The position numbers and the translations under genes are program-made. Shown here piece after piece: positions 27,934 through 35,982 of a stretch of 47,078 nucleotides of DNA; the first letter of the stretch is position 1, and every line of letters starts with the position of its first letter. This DNA comes from Schinkia azotoformans LMG 9581 (GTDB taxonomy: Bacteria; Bacillota; Bacilli; Bacillales; Bacillaceae_J), in the NCBI RefSeq assembly GCF_000307855.1, contig NZ_AJLR01000037.1:1-47078 (forward strand). The letters are read 5' to 3'. Under the pieces are notes generated by a model. The model was given only the letters and a program-made list of their open reading frames with translations, was not told the DNA's origin and made no database searches.

Positions 27934-29371
27934 TCGTGTTCACCCTCATTAATGTAAAATAAATACTGGTCCCTTCTCCTAATTGACTTTCCGCCCAAAC
28001 TGTTCCACCTTGTCCTTCAATAATTTGTTTGACAATTGCGAGCCCGAGGCCAGATCCTCCTGTTTCTGTGTTTCTTGATGGGTCGGCACGGTAAAAGCGG
28101 TCAAAAATATGAATTAGAGACTCGTTATCAATGCCTGGACCGTTATCCTTAATGTGTACCATCGCTTTTTCGTTGTTTTGTAACAATTCCAACCGAATGT
28201 CTTTATATGGTTTATCATTATATTTTAGGCTGTTGCCGATAATATTCAACAGCACCCTGCTTAGCTTTTCACGGTCAGCCATTACAAGAATCGGACTATG
28301 ATTGGCGGCAGAAAATGTAAGACATGTATTTCCCATCCGTGGGTCAATGCGCAGTTCATCAACATAATTTCGTAAGTATGCATGAATGTCCAACGGTTCC
28401 AAATGGAACGGCAGGCGCTTTAAATCCAGCTTAGAATACAGCATCAATTCATCAATCAAAACGTCCATATCTTCTGTTTTTTTTGCAATCATATTCATAT
28501 ATTTTTCCTGTTTTTCCTTAGAATCCGCAATGCCTTCTTGAATACCCTGAACACACGCCTTTATTCCAGTAATTGGCGTCTTCAGGTCATGTGAAATGTT
28601 GGAGATGAGTTCTTTGCGATTTTCTTCATATTGTAGCTGCAGATGAATGGACTTCTTCAGCCGAATTCGCATTTCCTCAAACGCTGCTCCCAACTCACCA
28701 ATTTCGTCTTTTCGTTTCAACTTTACCTCATGATCCAGGTTTCCTCCTTTAAATTGGTTCGCGGCATTTTTTAACATGTACAAAGGTTTGATAAAGCTCC
28801 GGGAAACTAAAAAGGTAAGGATTCCATTTGTCAGCCCAATCACCAATAACAGCGATAAAAAGAGCAATGGAAAAAACTTTTTTGCCTCGTTGAAAAAGGG
28901 TGTTAGATCGGAAACCAAATAAACCGTTCCAACGGTACCATCACTGAATTGGGTATGATATTTTTCCACTGAAAAACGGTCCCATCCCCAGCGATTTTGG
29001 GTTTGGTTCGTTTGTATCTTCGAAATGGGCTGGTTAAGTTTTAGGCTCTCCACAAAAGGTGAAGAAAAAGTAACCTGATTATTATTTTTCATGACAACTA
29101 GGCCCGTCTGCAAACGATTCAATTGTTCGTCGGTTTTTTTCAAAAAATCATGATCAGTAAATCGGTCGGGGGCTGTTTGTGCCATGAATTTCACGCCGGC
29201 AATCAGATCACGGCGTTGGTTGGACGCCTCCCAAAAGAGTGGCATTCCTTTTCCAGCCCCGACATCTTTATAAAGGGATGAAACCAGTGTTGTGGCAATT
29301 AAGGCAAACAAGACGATGGGTATAAAGGTCATTGCGATATAGGAAAGCAGTAGTCTTGTTTTGATGGTCAT
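27911..29371 (-). CDS. Sensor histidine kinase
   Basis: Two helices (about 7-31 and 168-195) enclose an outside sensor domain; then HAMP (SRSFIKPLYMLKNAANQFKGGNLDHEVKLKRKDEIGEL), the phospho-acceptor box NISHDLKTPITGIKA, N box NIIGNSLKYND, G1 DNGPGID and G2 GGSGLGLAIVKQI. 486 residues. ATG at 29371, eight bases from AAGGGGA. The kinase gene precedes the regulator gene, the reverse of the common order. The signal is unknown. Confidence 0.92.
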   Translation of the reverse strand: MTIKTRLLLSYIAMTFIPIVLFALIATTLVSSLYKDVGAGKGMPLFWEASNQRRDLIAGVKFMAQTAPDRFTDHDFLKKTDEQLNRLQTGLVVMKNNNQVTFSSPFVESLKLNQPISKIQTNQTQNRWGWDRFSVEKYHTQFSDGTVGTVYLVSDLTPFFNEAKKFFPLLFLSLLLVIGLTNGILTFLVSRSFIKPLYMLKNAANQFKGGNLDHEVKLKRKDEIGELGAAFEEMRIRLKKSIHLQLQYEENRKELISNISHDLKTPITGIKACVQGIQEGIADSKEKQEKYMNMIAKKTEDMDVLIDELMLYSKLDLKRLPFHLEPLDIHAYLRNYVDELRIDPRMGNTCLTFSAANHSPILVMADREKLSRVLLNIIGNSLKYNDKPYKDIRLELLQNNEKAMVHIKDNGPGIDNESLIHIFDRFYRADPSRNTETGGSGLGLAIVKQIIEGQGGTVWAESQLGEGTSIYFTLMRVNTIETNSNH

Positions 29372-29461
29372 AATCAAATCCCCTTAGAACCGTTTTTTTC
29401 TCAAACAACATTGATCCTGCTGAATAAGTCATTATACAATTTTATGTGCATATGACAAAAC

Positions 29462-29490
29462 GACCAAGTTAGTCGTTGCTTGGCCGCCTT
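29462..29490 (-). terminator. Weak hairpin after the exported-protein gene
   Basis: On the minus strand CCAAG...CTTGG is followed by TCGTTTTGTC. The short stem suggests only partial termination, letting the kinase and regulator genes be read from the same message. Confidence 0.35.
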
Positions 29491-29495
29491 TTATC

Positions 29496-30365
29496 TTAGT
29501 GACGCCAGCGGCGTGTTATGCCATCTTTTTTGATTTCTTCGATTTTCTTGTCTGTTAAGTCAACCGTTTCCGGAACTGTTTTATTAAAGTCGGTGTAATC
29601 TATATCAATGTTAATTGTGAGATCGTGTTTTTTACCGGAGTCATCTGTTCCGATAATCTTTATTTTAGCCGACTGCTCTTCCAGAACATTATTTGGGCTG
29701 ATTTCAGCCTCCAAATCAATTTTATCAACCTTAATTTTATCTGTTAGTTTGGGCATGTTTGCCATCCAGTCAGGCGTATTTTCGCTGTTGGGGTGATTGC
29801 CAATCTTGGATACGGCCATCGTTCCTACGGCATTGACTACGGCTGGAACCTGGTCTCCGGAAAGGTGCAGTTCAACGTGCTTGCTGTAATTGGCTTTATT
29901 TTCAATGGTCGAAAGTTCTTTAATATTCCCAAACAATGCCCCGAATACTTGCTCCACGGCTTTTGGTGGGCCTTGCGGATCTCCATGATGTTGCCATTTG
30001 GGGTTGTTTAACTCCTTAACCTTATAAACATCATCTTCACTGTTTTTAAAAACAACCTTTCCTTCTTGGCGAAACACATTGATTGAGCGCGTTTCGGTAG
30101 TGTCGCCAATTGTTGCAGCAACACTCCCTGCTCTCTGATTCTTATTTACTTTTAAGTCAGCTGTTCCTTCAACAAGTTTTTTACCATTATCCATGACCGT
30201 CAAGTCAACATTTACCGTCATGCTTGTTTTAGCTTTCGTATTTTGTAACGCAGTTTTGTAGGCGTCGTATCCGGATGTATCTTCCATTGCGGAAATACCG
30301 CTGGCCATAAACAGTACCGCTCCGATTCCTAACCCTGCTCCTGCAGTCAACCATTTCTTTTTCAT
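29496..30365 (-). CDS. Exported protein of unknown function upstream of the two-component genes
   Basis: Clear signal peptide (KKKWLTAGAGLGIGAVLFMASGISA) and about 265 mature residues, rich in alternating polar/hydrophobic strands (TSMTVNVDLTVMDNGKKLVEGTADLKV, QSAKIKIIGTDDSGKKHDLTINIDIDYTDF). The pattern recalls LolA/LppX-like lipoprotein-carrier folds, but I cannot assign a family. There are no Cys for lipid anchoring. ATG 30365 has GGAGGT five bases upstream. It lies 124 bases ahead of the kinase on the same strand and may be the sensed or regulated partner. Confidence 0.65.
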   Translation of the reverse strand: MKKKWLTAGAGLGIGAVLFMASGISAMEDTSGYDAYKTALQNTKAKTSMTVNVDLTVMDNGKKLVEGTADLKVNKNQRAGSVAATIGDTTETRSINVFRQEGKVVFKNSEDDVYKVKELNNPKWQHHGDPQGPPKAVEQVFGALFGNIKELSTIENKANYSKHVELHLSGDQVPAVVNAVGTMAVSKIGNHPNSENTPDWMANMPKLTDKIKVDKIDLEAEISPNNVLEEQSAKIKIIGTDDSGKKHDLTINIDIDYTDFNKTVPETVDLTDKKIEEIKKDGITRRWRH

Positions 30366-30492
30366 AGCTACCTCCAACATTTATTTTTTTGAAAAGCTAG
30401 TTTTGCCTAAGCTTTCTGTTATCCATCATATCTTCCATGTCTAAAGCGCCTCTAAACCAATTCTAAAAAAAGTATAAAAACTCATAAAAGTG

Positions 30493-30520
30493 TGGGACGA
30501 AGGGTCGGGAACTCTGACCC
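30493..30520. repeat. Dispersed hairpin repeat A, copy 1
   Basis: TGGGACGA followed by AGGGTCGGGAACTCTGACCC. GGGTC and GACCC form the stem. Other copies are at 36374, 38301 and 46632. Confidence 0.7.
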
Positions 30521-30590
30521 AATTTTAAAAGAGTGTTTTAAAGATAAAATGGTAACAATAAAAACTGATAATAAGAGGGAGGATTTTTTT

Positions 30591-31040
30591 ATGAGGTTTC
30601 GAGCAATTATTCAACTAAGCAAAAAAAACGCAACAGGTATTCCAGTATCGGAGGATGTAGTAGCTGGCCTCGGAGCAAGCAAGAAACCGGCAGTACGCGT
30701 TACTATAGGAGAATACACCTACCATAGCACTGTAGGATCAATGGGTGGGAAGTTCATGATCCCGCTCAGTGCTGAGCATCGTAAAGGAGCCGGTGTCACA
30801 GCAGGTGACGAAGTGGATGTGGACATTGAACTAGACACCGAGCCTCGTGAGCTTACCGTGCCTTCCGATTTCTTAGAAGCACTTGAGCACGAAAGTGAAG
30901 CAAAGCACTTTTTTGAAGGGTTATCCTATAGCAATAAACGAAGATTTGTCCTTTCAATTGAGGGAGCTAAGACATCCGAGACTCGCCAGCGTCGGATTGA
31001 CAAAGCAGTAGTTACATTAAAAGAAGGTCGAACTCAGTAA
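30591..31040 (+). CDS. YdeI/OmpD-associated family protein (DUF1905)
   Basis: 149 residues in two parts: a DUF1905 beta domain (FRAIIQLSKKNATGIPVSEDVVAGLGASKKPAVRVTIGEYTYHSTVGSMGGKFMIPLSAEHR) and the helical C-terminus typical of YdeI-type proteins (LEHESEAKHFFEGLSYSNKRRFVLSIEGAKTSETRQRRIDKAVVTLKEG). The function is not established. I place the start at ATG 30591 after AGGGAGGA; upstream in-frame sequence is translated repeat A. The TnpB element is inserted exactly at its stop codon. Confidence 0.82.
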   Translation: MRFRAIIQLSKKNATGIPVSEDVVAGLGASKKPAVRVTIGEYTYHSTVGSMGGKFMIPLSAEHRKGAGVTAGDEVDVDIELDTEPRELTVPSDFLEALEHESEAKHFFEGLSYSNKRRFVLSIEGAKTSETRQRRIDKAVVTLKEGRTQ

Positions 31041-31260
31041 TGAACCTCTCACGACTAAAGTCGCGAGTTTCTAACAACCCTACGGGTTGAAAGGACCCGA
31101 CATTCTAAAACTAGCCTTAAGATTCCTGCTTCACAGAGAACTGCATCCCATAACGAACGTCTTACACTCTCTCCAACAATAAACTGCTTAATTTATTGCC
31201 CAATGCTTTTAACACTGGCAGGCACACCCCGCAGTTCCTACGGGAAGAAAAAAGGAATAT
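31041..31260 (-). ncRNA. Probable omega RNA (reRNA) of TnpB
   Basis: Downstream of the tnpB stop and up to the right end, about 220 bases without a gene contain several hairpins: CAACCC-TAC-GGGTTG at 31075-31089, the end hairpin at 31048-31067 and CCCG...CGGG near the gene. GAAGCAGGAATC (minus strand) resembles the conserved right-end RNA of this family. The guide would be the bases just outside the right end. Confidence 0.55.
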
Positions 31261-32493
31261 CTATGAAGCAACAGGTGTTCGTAATATACGAATACCTTCT
31301 TCTTTTATGTTATTGGCCGCATTACGGTCGCGATCATGTTCTGCCCCGCAACTTGGACAAACCCATATACGGTCAGAAAGAGATAATAGCGTGTGTTTCT
31401 CTTTACACCCATTACATTGTTTCGAAGAAGCAAAAAAGCGGTTAATTAACACGACTTTTTTATTGTCCCAAATTGCTTTGTAAGAAACGAATGTTACAAA
31501 AGTAGACCAACTTACATCAGCGATACTACGAGCTAATTTTTTGTTTTTAATAAGACCTTTTACATTTAAATCTTCTAACACGATAACTTGGTTTTCGTTT
31601 ACGAGTTTTCGAGATTGTTTATGCAAAAAGTCTTTACGTAAATTGCTGATTTTTAAGTGTAACTTGGCTACGTTATGTTGCAGTTTTTTATAATTAGAAG
31701 AACCTTTCTTTTTATTTTTTAATTGACGTTGCAAGGTAGCCAACTTTTTTAAGTATTGTTTCAAATAGCGTGGATTTTCAATTTTATTACCATTTGAATC
31801 GATTAAAAAATGGGTTAAACCTAAATCGCAACCCATGATATTTTCTGCTGAAACCAAAGACCAATCGATATCGTTTTCTATAGGGACGACTTCTTCAATT
31901 TTTAAAGAAATATGCGTTTGACCACTACTATGCACGGTAACTGTTGCCCCTTTGATTTTACCGTTAAACCCTTGTTCCTTAAATAATCGACGTTGTTTCT
32001 TTGACAATTTAACGTTTACCCAACCTAATTTAGGTAGTTTAATCTGCTCTTTTTCAAAGTCTAACGCAATATTACCATTCGTTTCTTTTGTTGAATAACT
32101 TTGTTTAGATTTGTGTTTTGATCTGAATTTTGGATACCTATTTTGACCTTTGAAAAATCGGTCAAAAGCATCGTCTACTTGTTCTAATGCACATTCCAAT
32201 GCGAATTTATCCACTTTTTTCAACCAATTAAACATAGGGTGGTCTTTTAAAGCATTGAACGATTGTTTAAATTCACCACTTCTCAAAGTTTCTTTGGTTT
32301 CATGATACACTTCCTGTCGTTCACCTAAGAAAAAGTTAAACGTAAAACGTGCACAACCAATCGTTTGAATAATTTGTTCATGTTGTTTCGGTGTGGAAAA
32401 GGCACGGAACTTTAATCCATAATTACGGATTTTCTTGTTTTCTTTTGCCAATTCTTCATTTCGTTGTTTTATTGTTTTTCGTTTTCCAGCCAT
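31261..32493 (-). CDS. tnpB: RNA-guided nuclease TnpB
   Basis: From ATG 32493, 410 residues: N-terminal helical/wedge part (KLFRAFSTP-type opening, RFTFNFFLGER), OrfB_IS605 core, and a split RuvC domain with all catalytic acids: Asp223 in GCDLGLTH, Glu307 in VLEDLNV, Asp389 in RDRNAANNI. Zinc ribbon Cys360/363 and 379/382 (CNGC, CPSC). It uses omega RNA to cut DNA next to a TAM, retaining the element at its site. The TTG at 32514 is a less likely start. The frame is intact, so it may be active. Confidence 0.93.
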   Translation of the reverse strand: MAGKRKTIKQRNEELAKENKKIRNYGLKFRAFSTPKQHEQIIQTIGCARFTFNFFLGERQEVYHETKETLRSGEFKQSFNALKDHPMFNWLKKVDKFALECALEQVDDAFDRFFKGQNRYPKFRSKHKSKQSYSTKETNGNIALDFEKEQIKLPKLGWVNVKLSKKQRRLFKEQGFNGKIKGATVTVHSSGQTHISLKIEEVVPIENDIDWSLVSAENIMGCDLGLTHFLIDSNGNKIENPRYLKQYLKKLATLQRQLKNKKKGSSNYKKLQHNVAKLHLKISNLRKDFLHKQSRKLVNENQVIVLEDLNVKGLIKNKKLARSIADVSWSTFVTFVSYKAIWDNKKVVLINRFFASSKQCNGCKEKHTLLSLSDRIWVCPSCGAEHDRDRNAANNIKEEGIRILRTPVAS

Positions 32494-32696
32494 TCCACTC
32501 ACCACCGATCTCAATTTGATATCTTAATTTTACCAAATATTTACCATAAACACAAACGTTCGTTCTTTATTTTAATATAAAAAACTGAAAAAAAAGCGCC
32601 CTAACTCACGACTGAATTCACAAGTGTGCGGGCGCTAGTTATCAAATAATGTAAATAACTTTAATCGAATGGTCGACTAATACAGGGATACTATAA

Positions 32697-32993
32697 ACAT
32701 TTACACCTGAACTACCAGACCTTTATTATGATCCGAAACTTTGGGGACAAGTCGGTCAGGATGGAACGATTGATAAATTGCTGGCATTGAATTCCGGTGA
32801 AATCACCGGTTTAATTGGTATGGCGGTGGATTATAGTAACGAAAGAAATGAACTGAAATACTGGATTGCCGTAGAAGGTAAAGGGAATTTACCGGATAAT
32901 TTCTCCACATTCGATGTACCGGCGGCAAAATGGGTCGTATTTGAAGTTGTGGGTCCGTATGCCCAATCTGAAATCTGGGTTCCTGTTAAATAA
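32697..32993 (+). pseudogene. GyrI-like (AraC effector-binding) fragment with internal deletion
   Basis: Open from 32697 with no start or ribosome binding site. PELPDLYYDPKLWGQVGQDGTIDKLLAL...ITGLIGMAVDYSNERNELKYWIAVEG and FDVPAAKWVVFEVVGP match the GyrI-like small-molecule-binding domain. Family members have about 35-40 more residues between VFEVVGP and the final SEIWVPVK; here the two are joined (VGPYAQSEIW). The gene is thus cut at its 5' end and shortened inside, lying next to the TnpB element. Confidence 0.72.
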
Positions 32994-33087
32994 ACATGGT
33001 ATATTATTAGTATAAAGACCCCATAAAATGTTAATTTATCAGATGCCAATTGAAGTAATGGGGCATTAATTTAACAACTGATCATCA

Positions 33088-33153
33088 TCCGCAATCGGGC
33101 GCCATCCTTTAACAGGAAAGCGCTCATTTTTCATTATAGGGCCAGATTGCGGA
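33088..33153. repeat. Miniature palindromic repeat B, copy 1
   Basis: 66 bases with perfect 9-bp terminal inverted repeats TCCGCAATC / GATTGCGGA and an inner GGCGC...GCGCT hairpin followed by AGGGCCA. It lies in the 354-base gene-free stretch 32994-33347, which otherwise holds a doubtful 64-codon frame and a terminator. Other copies are near 35027, 35832 and 46946. Confidence 0.72.
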
Positions 33154-33292
33154 AGACTATATTGTGAAAATGCTATTAAGTATAGTGCTAGTTTTAAATG
33201 TTACCCTACCACTTTCATTTTCTGATGTTATTGCAGGAGTAGTTAGCCAAAACATAACTACAATAAGTGGGTGTACTACAAAAGATTCCATT

Positions 33293-33340
33293 AAAAATCC
33301 CGAAGCAATTTTACTAATCAATATTGATACGGGATTTTTA
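33293..33340. terminator. Terminator of the padR operon
   Basis: AAAAATCCCG (33293-33302) with CGGGATTTTT (33330-33339), a perfect 10-bp stem around 27 bases. On the minus strand it follows the padR stop. Confidence 0.65.
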
Positions 33341-33347
33341 TTTTTAT

Positions 33348-33887
33348 TTACACAGTAGTTTCTTTTATGTCTGCTTTCAATTCTTTAAACCATTTTAAGT
33401 TCACTAAATGGTGAGAACGAGAATTTTCGTTCATGCGATGAAAATAATCAACTTTACCAGGTAATTCTTTAGTGTTAGCTAGGTATTCATCGAGATGAGC
33501 AATTCTAGCTTTAGTTTGATCGATTTGTGATTGGATTAATTCCAATAACTTATTTTTATCGAATTCGTCTGCAAAGAGTAATGTGCCATAGAATTGTAAG
33601 TTTACATACTCGGATTTAGTCCCATATTTGGCCATTAATTTATCGAATTCTTCCATTCCCAAAGACGTGATTTTAAAAGTGTGAATTTCACGATCATTGT
33701 TTGGACGGGTTTGATACGTTTGTTCAATCAAGCCTTTTTCTTCAAGTTGTTGCAAATTGTAATAAAACGATCCTTTAGTGAAATTCACGATATATTTATA
33801 ATGTCGTTTTTCCATTAAACTTAATAGTTCGTATCCATGAGCGCCAGGGTTTTGAATAAGTAAGCCAAGGATAAGTAAAGGAATCAA
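33348..33887 (-). CDS. PadR-family transcriptional regulator
   Basis: Winged-helix domain (ILGLLIQNPGAHGYELLSLMEKRHYKYIVNFTKGSFYYNLQQLEEKGLIEQ, wing TRPNNDREIHTFKIT) and a C-terminal helical dimerisation arm (LLELIQSQIDQTKARIAHLDEYL). 179 residues, of the longer PadR type. Its start overlaps the esterase stop by four bases (ATGA), so both are translated together. It probably binds the twin palindromes at 34751-34790 and represses its own operon. Confidence 0.88.
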   Translation of the reverse strand: MIPLLILGLLIQNPGAHGYELLSLMEKRHYKYIVNFTKGSFYYNLQQLEEKGLIEQTYQTRPNNDREIHTFKITSLGMEEFDKLMAKYGTKSEYVNLQFYGTLLFADEFDKNKLLELIQSQIDQTKARIAHLDEYLANTKELPGKVDYFHRMNENSRSHHLVNLKWFKELKADIKETTV

Positions 33888-34726
33888 GGCTGCATCACCT
33901 TTGCCATTTGTACTTCAAATTCAGCGTATGTGATTTTACCAAGAGCCAAATTCATACTGTGAATATAAATTAGTTCAGTTTTCGAATAGTTATTGTTTAT
34001 TTTTAGTGATTGAACTTCATCCGCAAGAGACCCTAAGATATGACACTTTTTTGAAAATGCTTCGAAGTAGCGATAACCGAATTTTCGTTGGGAAATGGCG
34101 TTAAAATGAATACCATCCGGATTGGCAGTTAAACCTTCTGCTGATACAAAATAACAATTTTGCTGCTCATGAGCGAATTGACGTAATTGTTCATTGATTT
34201 CTTGGAATTCTGTTGAGTACTTTCCGAAACCGGATTTTCCAAGAAAATCCCCAAGCTCACCAATGATTAATGGGACATTTTGAAGGTTTAATTCTTTTCG
34301 TAAAGTCTCAATGATAAAAGATAATTTTTCATAATACGTTTCATGTAGAGAATTATTGCTATCACTTTCACCTTGATGCCAAAGTATGCCACAAATTTCA
34401 CTAGTTTCAAGAGCAAACCTTGCTTCAGACAAAGCATGTTGAAAAAGAGTACCCTGCGGATGCCAATCGTTCAAGGAACTGCCACCTTCCGCACAAGGAA
34501 TCAAACCAATTTCTTCATCTGGCTGGGCTTTCGACCATGCCTCTGCAAAAGATGCTGCTAGACTTACACCAGCAACTGGGCGGTCATAATTAATTGGCTC
34601 TGTCATCATTTGCCACTGACCGTTGCGAAGCATTTTTATTTTTTCATTATAGATAGGTTCTACCTCATGCAGGAATCCACGACCTGCCATATTTGATTGC
34701 CCTAGCATTAAAAAAGATTTTATCAT
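33884..34726 (-). CDS. SGNH-type carbohydrate esterase (SASA/DUF303 family)
   Basis: Sialate O-acetylesterase-like hydrolase. Block I MLGQSNMAGRG with the nucleophile Ser, AEGGSSLNDW, WHQGESDSN with Gln/Gly/Glu, and the late Asp/His pair in NPDGIHFN. It has no signal peptide, so it is cytosolic. The substrate is likely an acetylated sugar or a similar ester. The C-terminal 60 residues (SLADEVQSLKINNNYSK...) are an extra helical tail. First gene of an operon with padR. Confidence 0.85.
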   Translation of the reverse strand: MIKSFLMLGQSNMAGRGFLHEVEPIYNEKIKMLRNGQWQMMTEPINYDRPVAGVSLAASFAEAWSKAQPDEEIGLIPCAEGGSSLNDWHPQGTLFQHALSEARFALETSEICGILWHQGESDSNNSLHETYYEKLSFIIETLRKELNLQNVPLIIGELGDFLGKSGFGKYSTEFQEINEQLRQFAHEQQNCYFVSAEGLTANPDGIHFNAISQRKFGYRYFEAFSKKCHILGSLADEVQSLKINNNYSKTELIYIHSMNLALGKITYAEFEVQMAKVMQP

Positions 34727-34750
34727 TTAATTTTCATTCCTTTACACAAT

Positions 34751-34798
34751 AGTCTAATTAGACTTCAATATTATAGAGTCTAATTAGACTATCGTCAA
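34751..34798 (-). promoter_or_regulatory. Promoter of the esterase-padR operon with two identical operators
   Basis: On the minus strand: -35 TTGACG (34793-34798), 17-base spacer, -10 TATAAT (34770-34775). The perfect palindrome AGTCTAATTAGACT occurs twice, at 34777-34790 inside the spacer and at 34751-34764 just after the -10. Binding there would block RNA polymerase. The spacing between palindrome centres is 26 bases. Confidence 0.85.
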
Positions 34799-35180
34799 CT
34801 CGATGTATCTGGTAAATTTTTAATAACGAACTAATATAGAACTGTCATCGTTCTAATAACTACTGAAAGAAAATATTGAGTAGGAATAACAAGGTTGAAC
34901 TTCTCTTATAAAATAAAGATAATTACTTTATTGATTATAATAAGTATGAGGAAGAAGGCTATTAAAAATAGGGATTTATGAATTAAAATACATCAAAGTA
35001 CAGGTGCAATAATTCAATTATCATATTCCACAATCGGGCGCAATTCTTGAAAAAGAATTGTGCCTTCTTTAGCTATAGGGCCATTTAATTGAGTAACCTA
35101 ATAGGAAAATACCTATTGATATATATTATGAAATAAAGGAAAATTATCCATATTAAATTAATAACAAGGAGGAATTTTAC
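34799..35180. other. Gene-free stretch between the divergent esterase and stalk-domain genes
   Basis: A/T-rich, 380 bases. It holds repeat B copy 2 and, at 35167-35173, the AGGAGGA ribosome binding site of the next gene. No other structure was recognised. Confidence 0.5.
35027..35094. repeat. Miniature palindromic repeat B, copy 2
   Basis: CCACAATCGGGCG, then the hairpin GGCGCAATTCTT (35037-35048) with AAGAATTGTGCC (35053-35064), then TATAGGGCCA. The outer arms are less complementary than in copy 1. Confidence 0.7.
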
Positions 35181-35756
35181 TTGAAGCTTATAAGCATAAT
35201 TATTATGACAGTAGCGTTATTAATAACTTGCTTATTCCCCCATCAAAACGTTTATGCAGCAACATCAATTAACGTCAAAATCAATGGACAAACTCTCTAC
35301 TTTGATCAACCACCAATAAATGAGAATGGAAGAGTACTAGTTCCAATGCGAACAATCTTTGAGGTGATGGGTGCAGATGTTCAGTGGGTAACACAAACAG
35401 CTACTGTTAAAGCTACAAAAGGAGACTTAATGATCAATTTACCACTAAACCACAAACAAGCAACCATAAACGGAGTAAAGAAGGGTTTAGATGTACCAGC
35501 AAAATCAGTAAATGGACGTACTCTCGTTCCTTTACGGTTTGTTAGTGAAGCTCTTGGTTGTCAAGTTGTATGGAAATCAGCAAAGTCTTTGGTATCCATA
35601 AGTTATGATGGCGAGATAGTCATTCCATCTCCTGCCGCTACTCCAATAAATGGGGATGAGGAGGAAAGATTATCAGTACCTATTGGTAATGCTTTTGATG
35701 GAATAGAGGTACCACTTTTAAATTCAGAAGTATTTGATGATTTCCTTGATAAATAG
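35181..35756 (+). CDS. Exported protein with copper amine oxidase N-terminal-like (stalk) domain
   Basis: Signal peptide (KLISIIIMTVALLITCLFPHQNVYAA), then the two-half domain: INVKINGQTLYFDQPPINENGRVLVPMRTIFEVMGADVQW and its partner QATINGVKKGLDVPAKSVNGRTLVPLRFVSEALGCQVVW. This domain is a wall- or polymer-associated module, not an amine oxidase. The acidic C-terminal tail has no known match. 191 residues. TTG start with AAGGAGGA. Monocistronic. Confidence 0.85.
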   Translation: MKLISIIIMTVALLITCLFPHQNVYAATSINVKINGQTLYFDQPPINENGRVLVPMRTIFEVMGADVQWVTQTATVKATKGDLMINLPLNHKQATINGVKKGLDVPAKSVNGRTLVPLRFVSEALGCQVVWKSAKSLVSISYDGEIVIPSPAATPINGDEEERLSVPIGNAFDGIEVPLLNSEVFDDFLDK

Positions 35757-35831
35757 TCAAGTATAAGAACTAACGGAGTACTTTCGTAAAAAATTTAGGG
35801 GTTATTTGCAGTTCTATTACATATTCTACTA

Positions 35832-35896
35832 TTCAACAATCGGCGCAATTCTTGAATTAGAATTGTGCCTTTTCAGTTAAAGGGCAGATTATTGAA
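35832..35896. repeat. Miniature palindromic repeat B, copy 3
   Basis: Terminal arms TTCAACAATC and GATTATTGAA (9 of 10 pairs), inner hairpin GGCGCAATTCTT / AGAATTGTGCC, then AAAGGGCAG. Confidence 0.72.
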
Positions 35897-35982
35897 GAAC
35901 AATTAAAATTGGTGCAATATATCATCATTCTTTCAAGTAAAATATACCTAATATAATTGGTTCTTTCAGGAGGTTGAATTAA

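Larger units (their letters stand above)
31041..32640 (-). mobile_element. IS200/IS605-superfamily element carrying only tnpB
   Basis: About 1.6 kb on the minus strand. The left end, starting at 32640 with AACTAGCGCCC, follows TTGAT (revcomp of 32641-32645), a classical target/TAM sequence of ISDra2-like elements. The left-end hairpin AGCGCCC/GGGCGCT is at 32594-32636. The right end has the hairpin CTCGCGAC-TTTA-GTCGTGAG (31048-31067) and ends near GGTTCA at 31041-31046. There is no tnpA, so it depends on a transposase in trans or is immobile. Ends are uncertain by a few bases. Confidence 0.72.

Noticed and set aside
32778-32993. ATG at 32778 as start of a real 71-residue protein
   Set aside because: No ribosome binding site, and the homology clearly begins upstream of this ATG without a start codon, so it is a remnant.
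33164-33358. 64-codon frame with a hydrophobic start
   Set aside because: No ribosome binding site, starts just after repeat B and runs into the padR terminator; probably chance.
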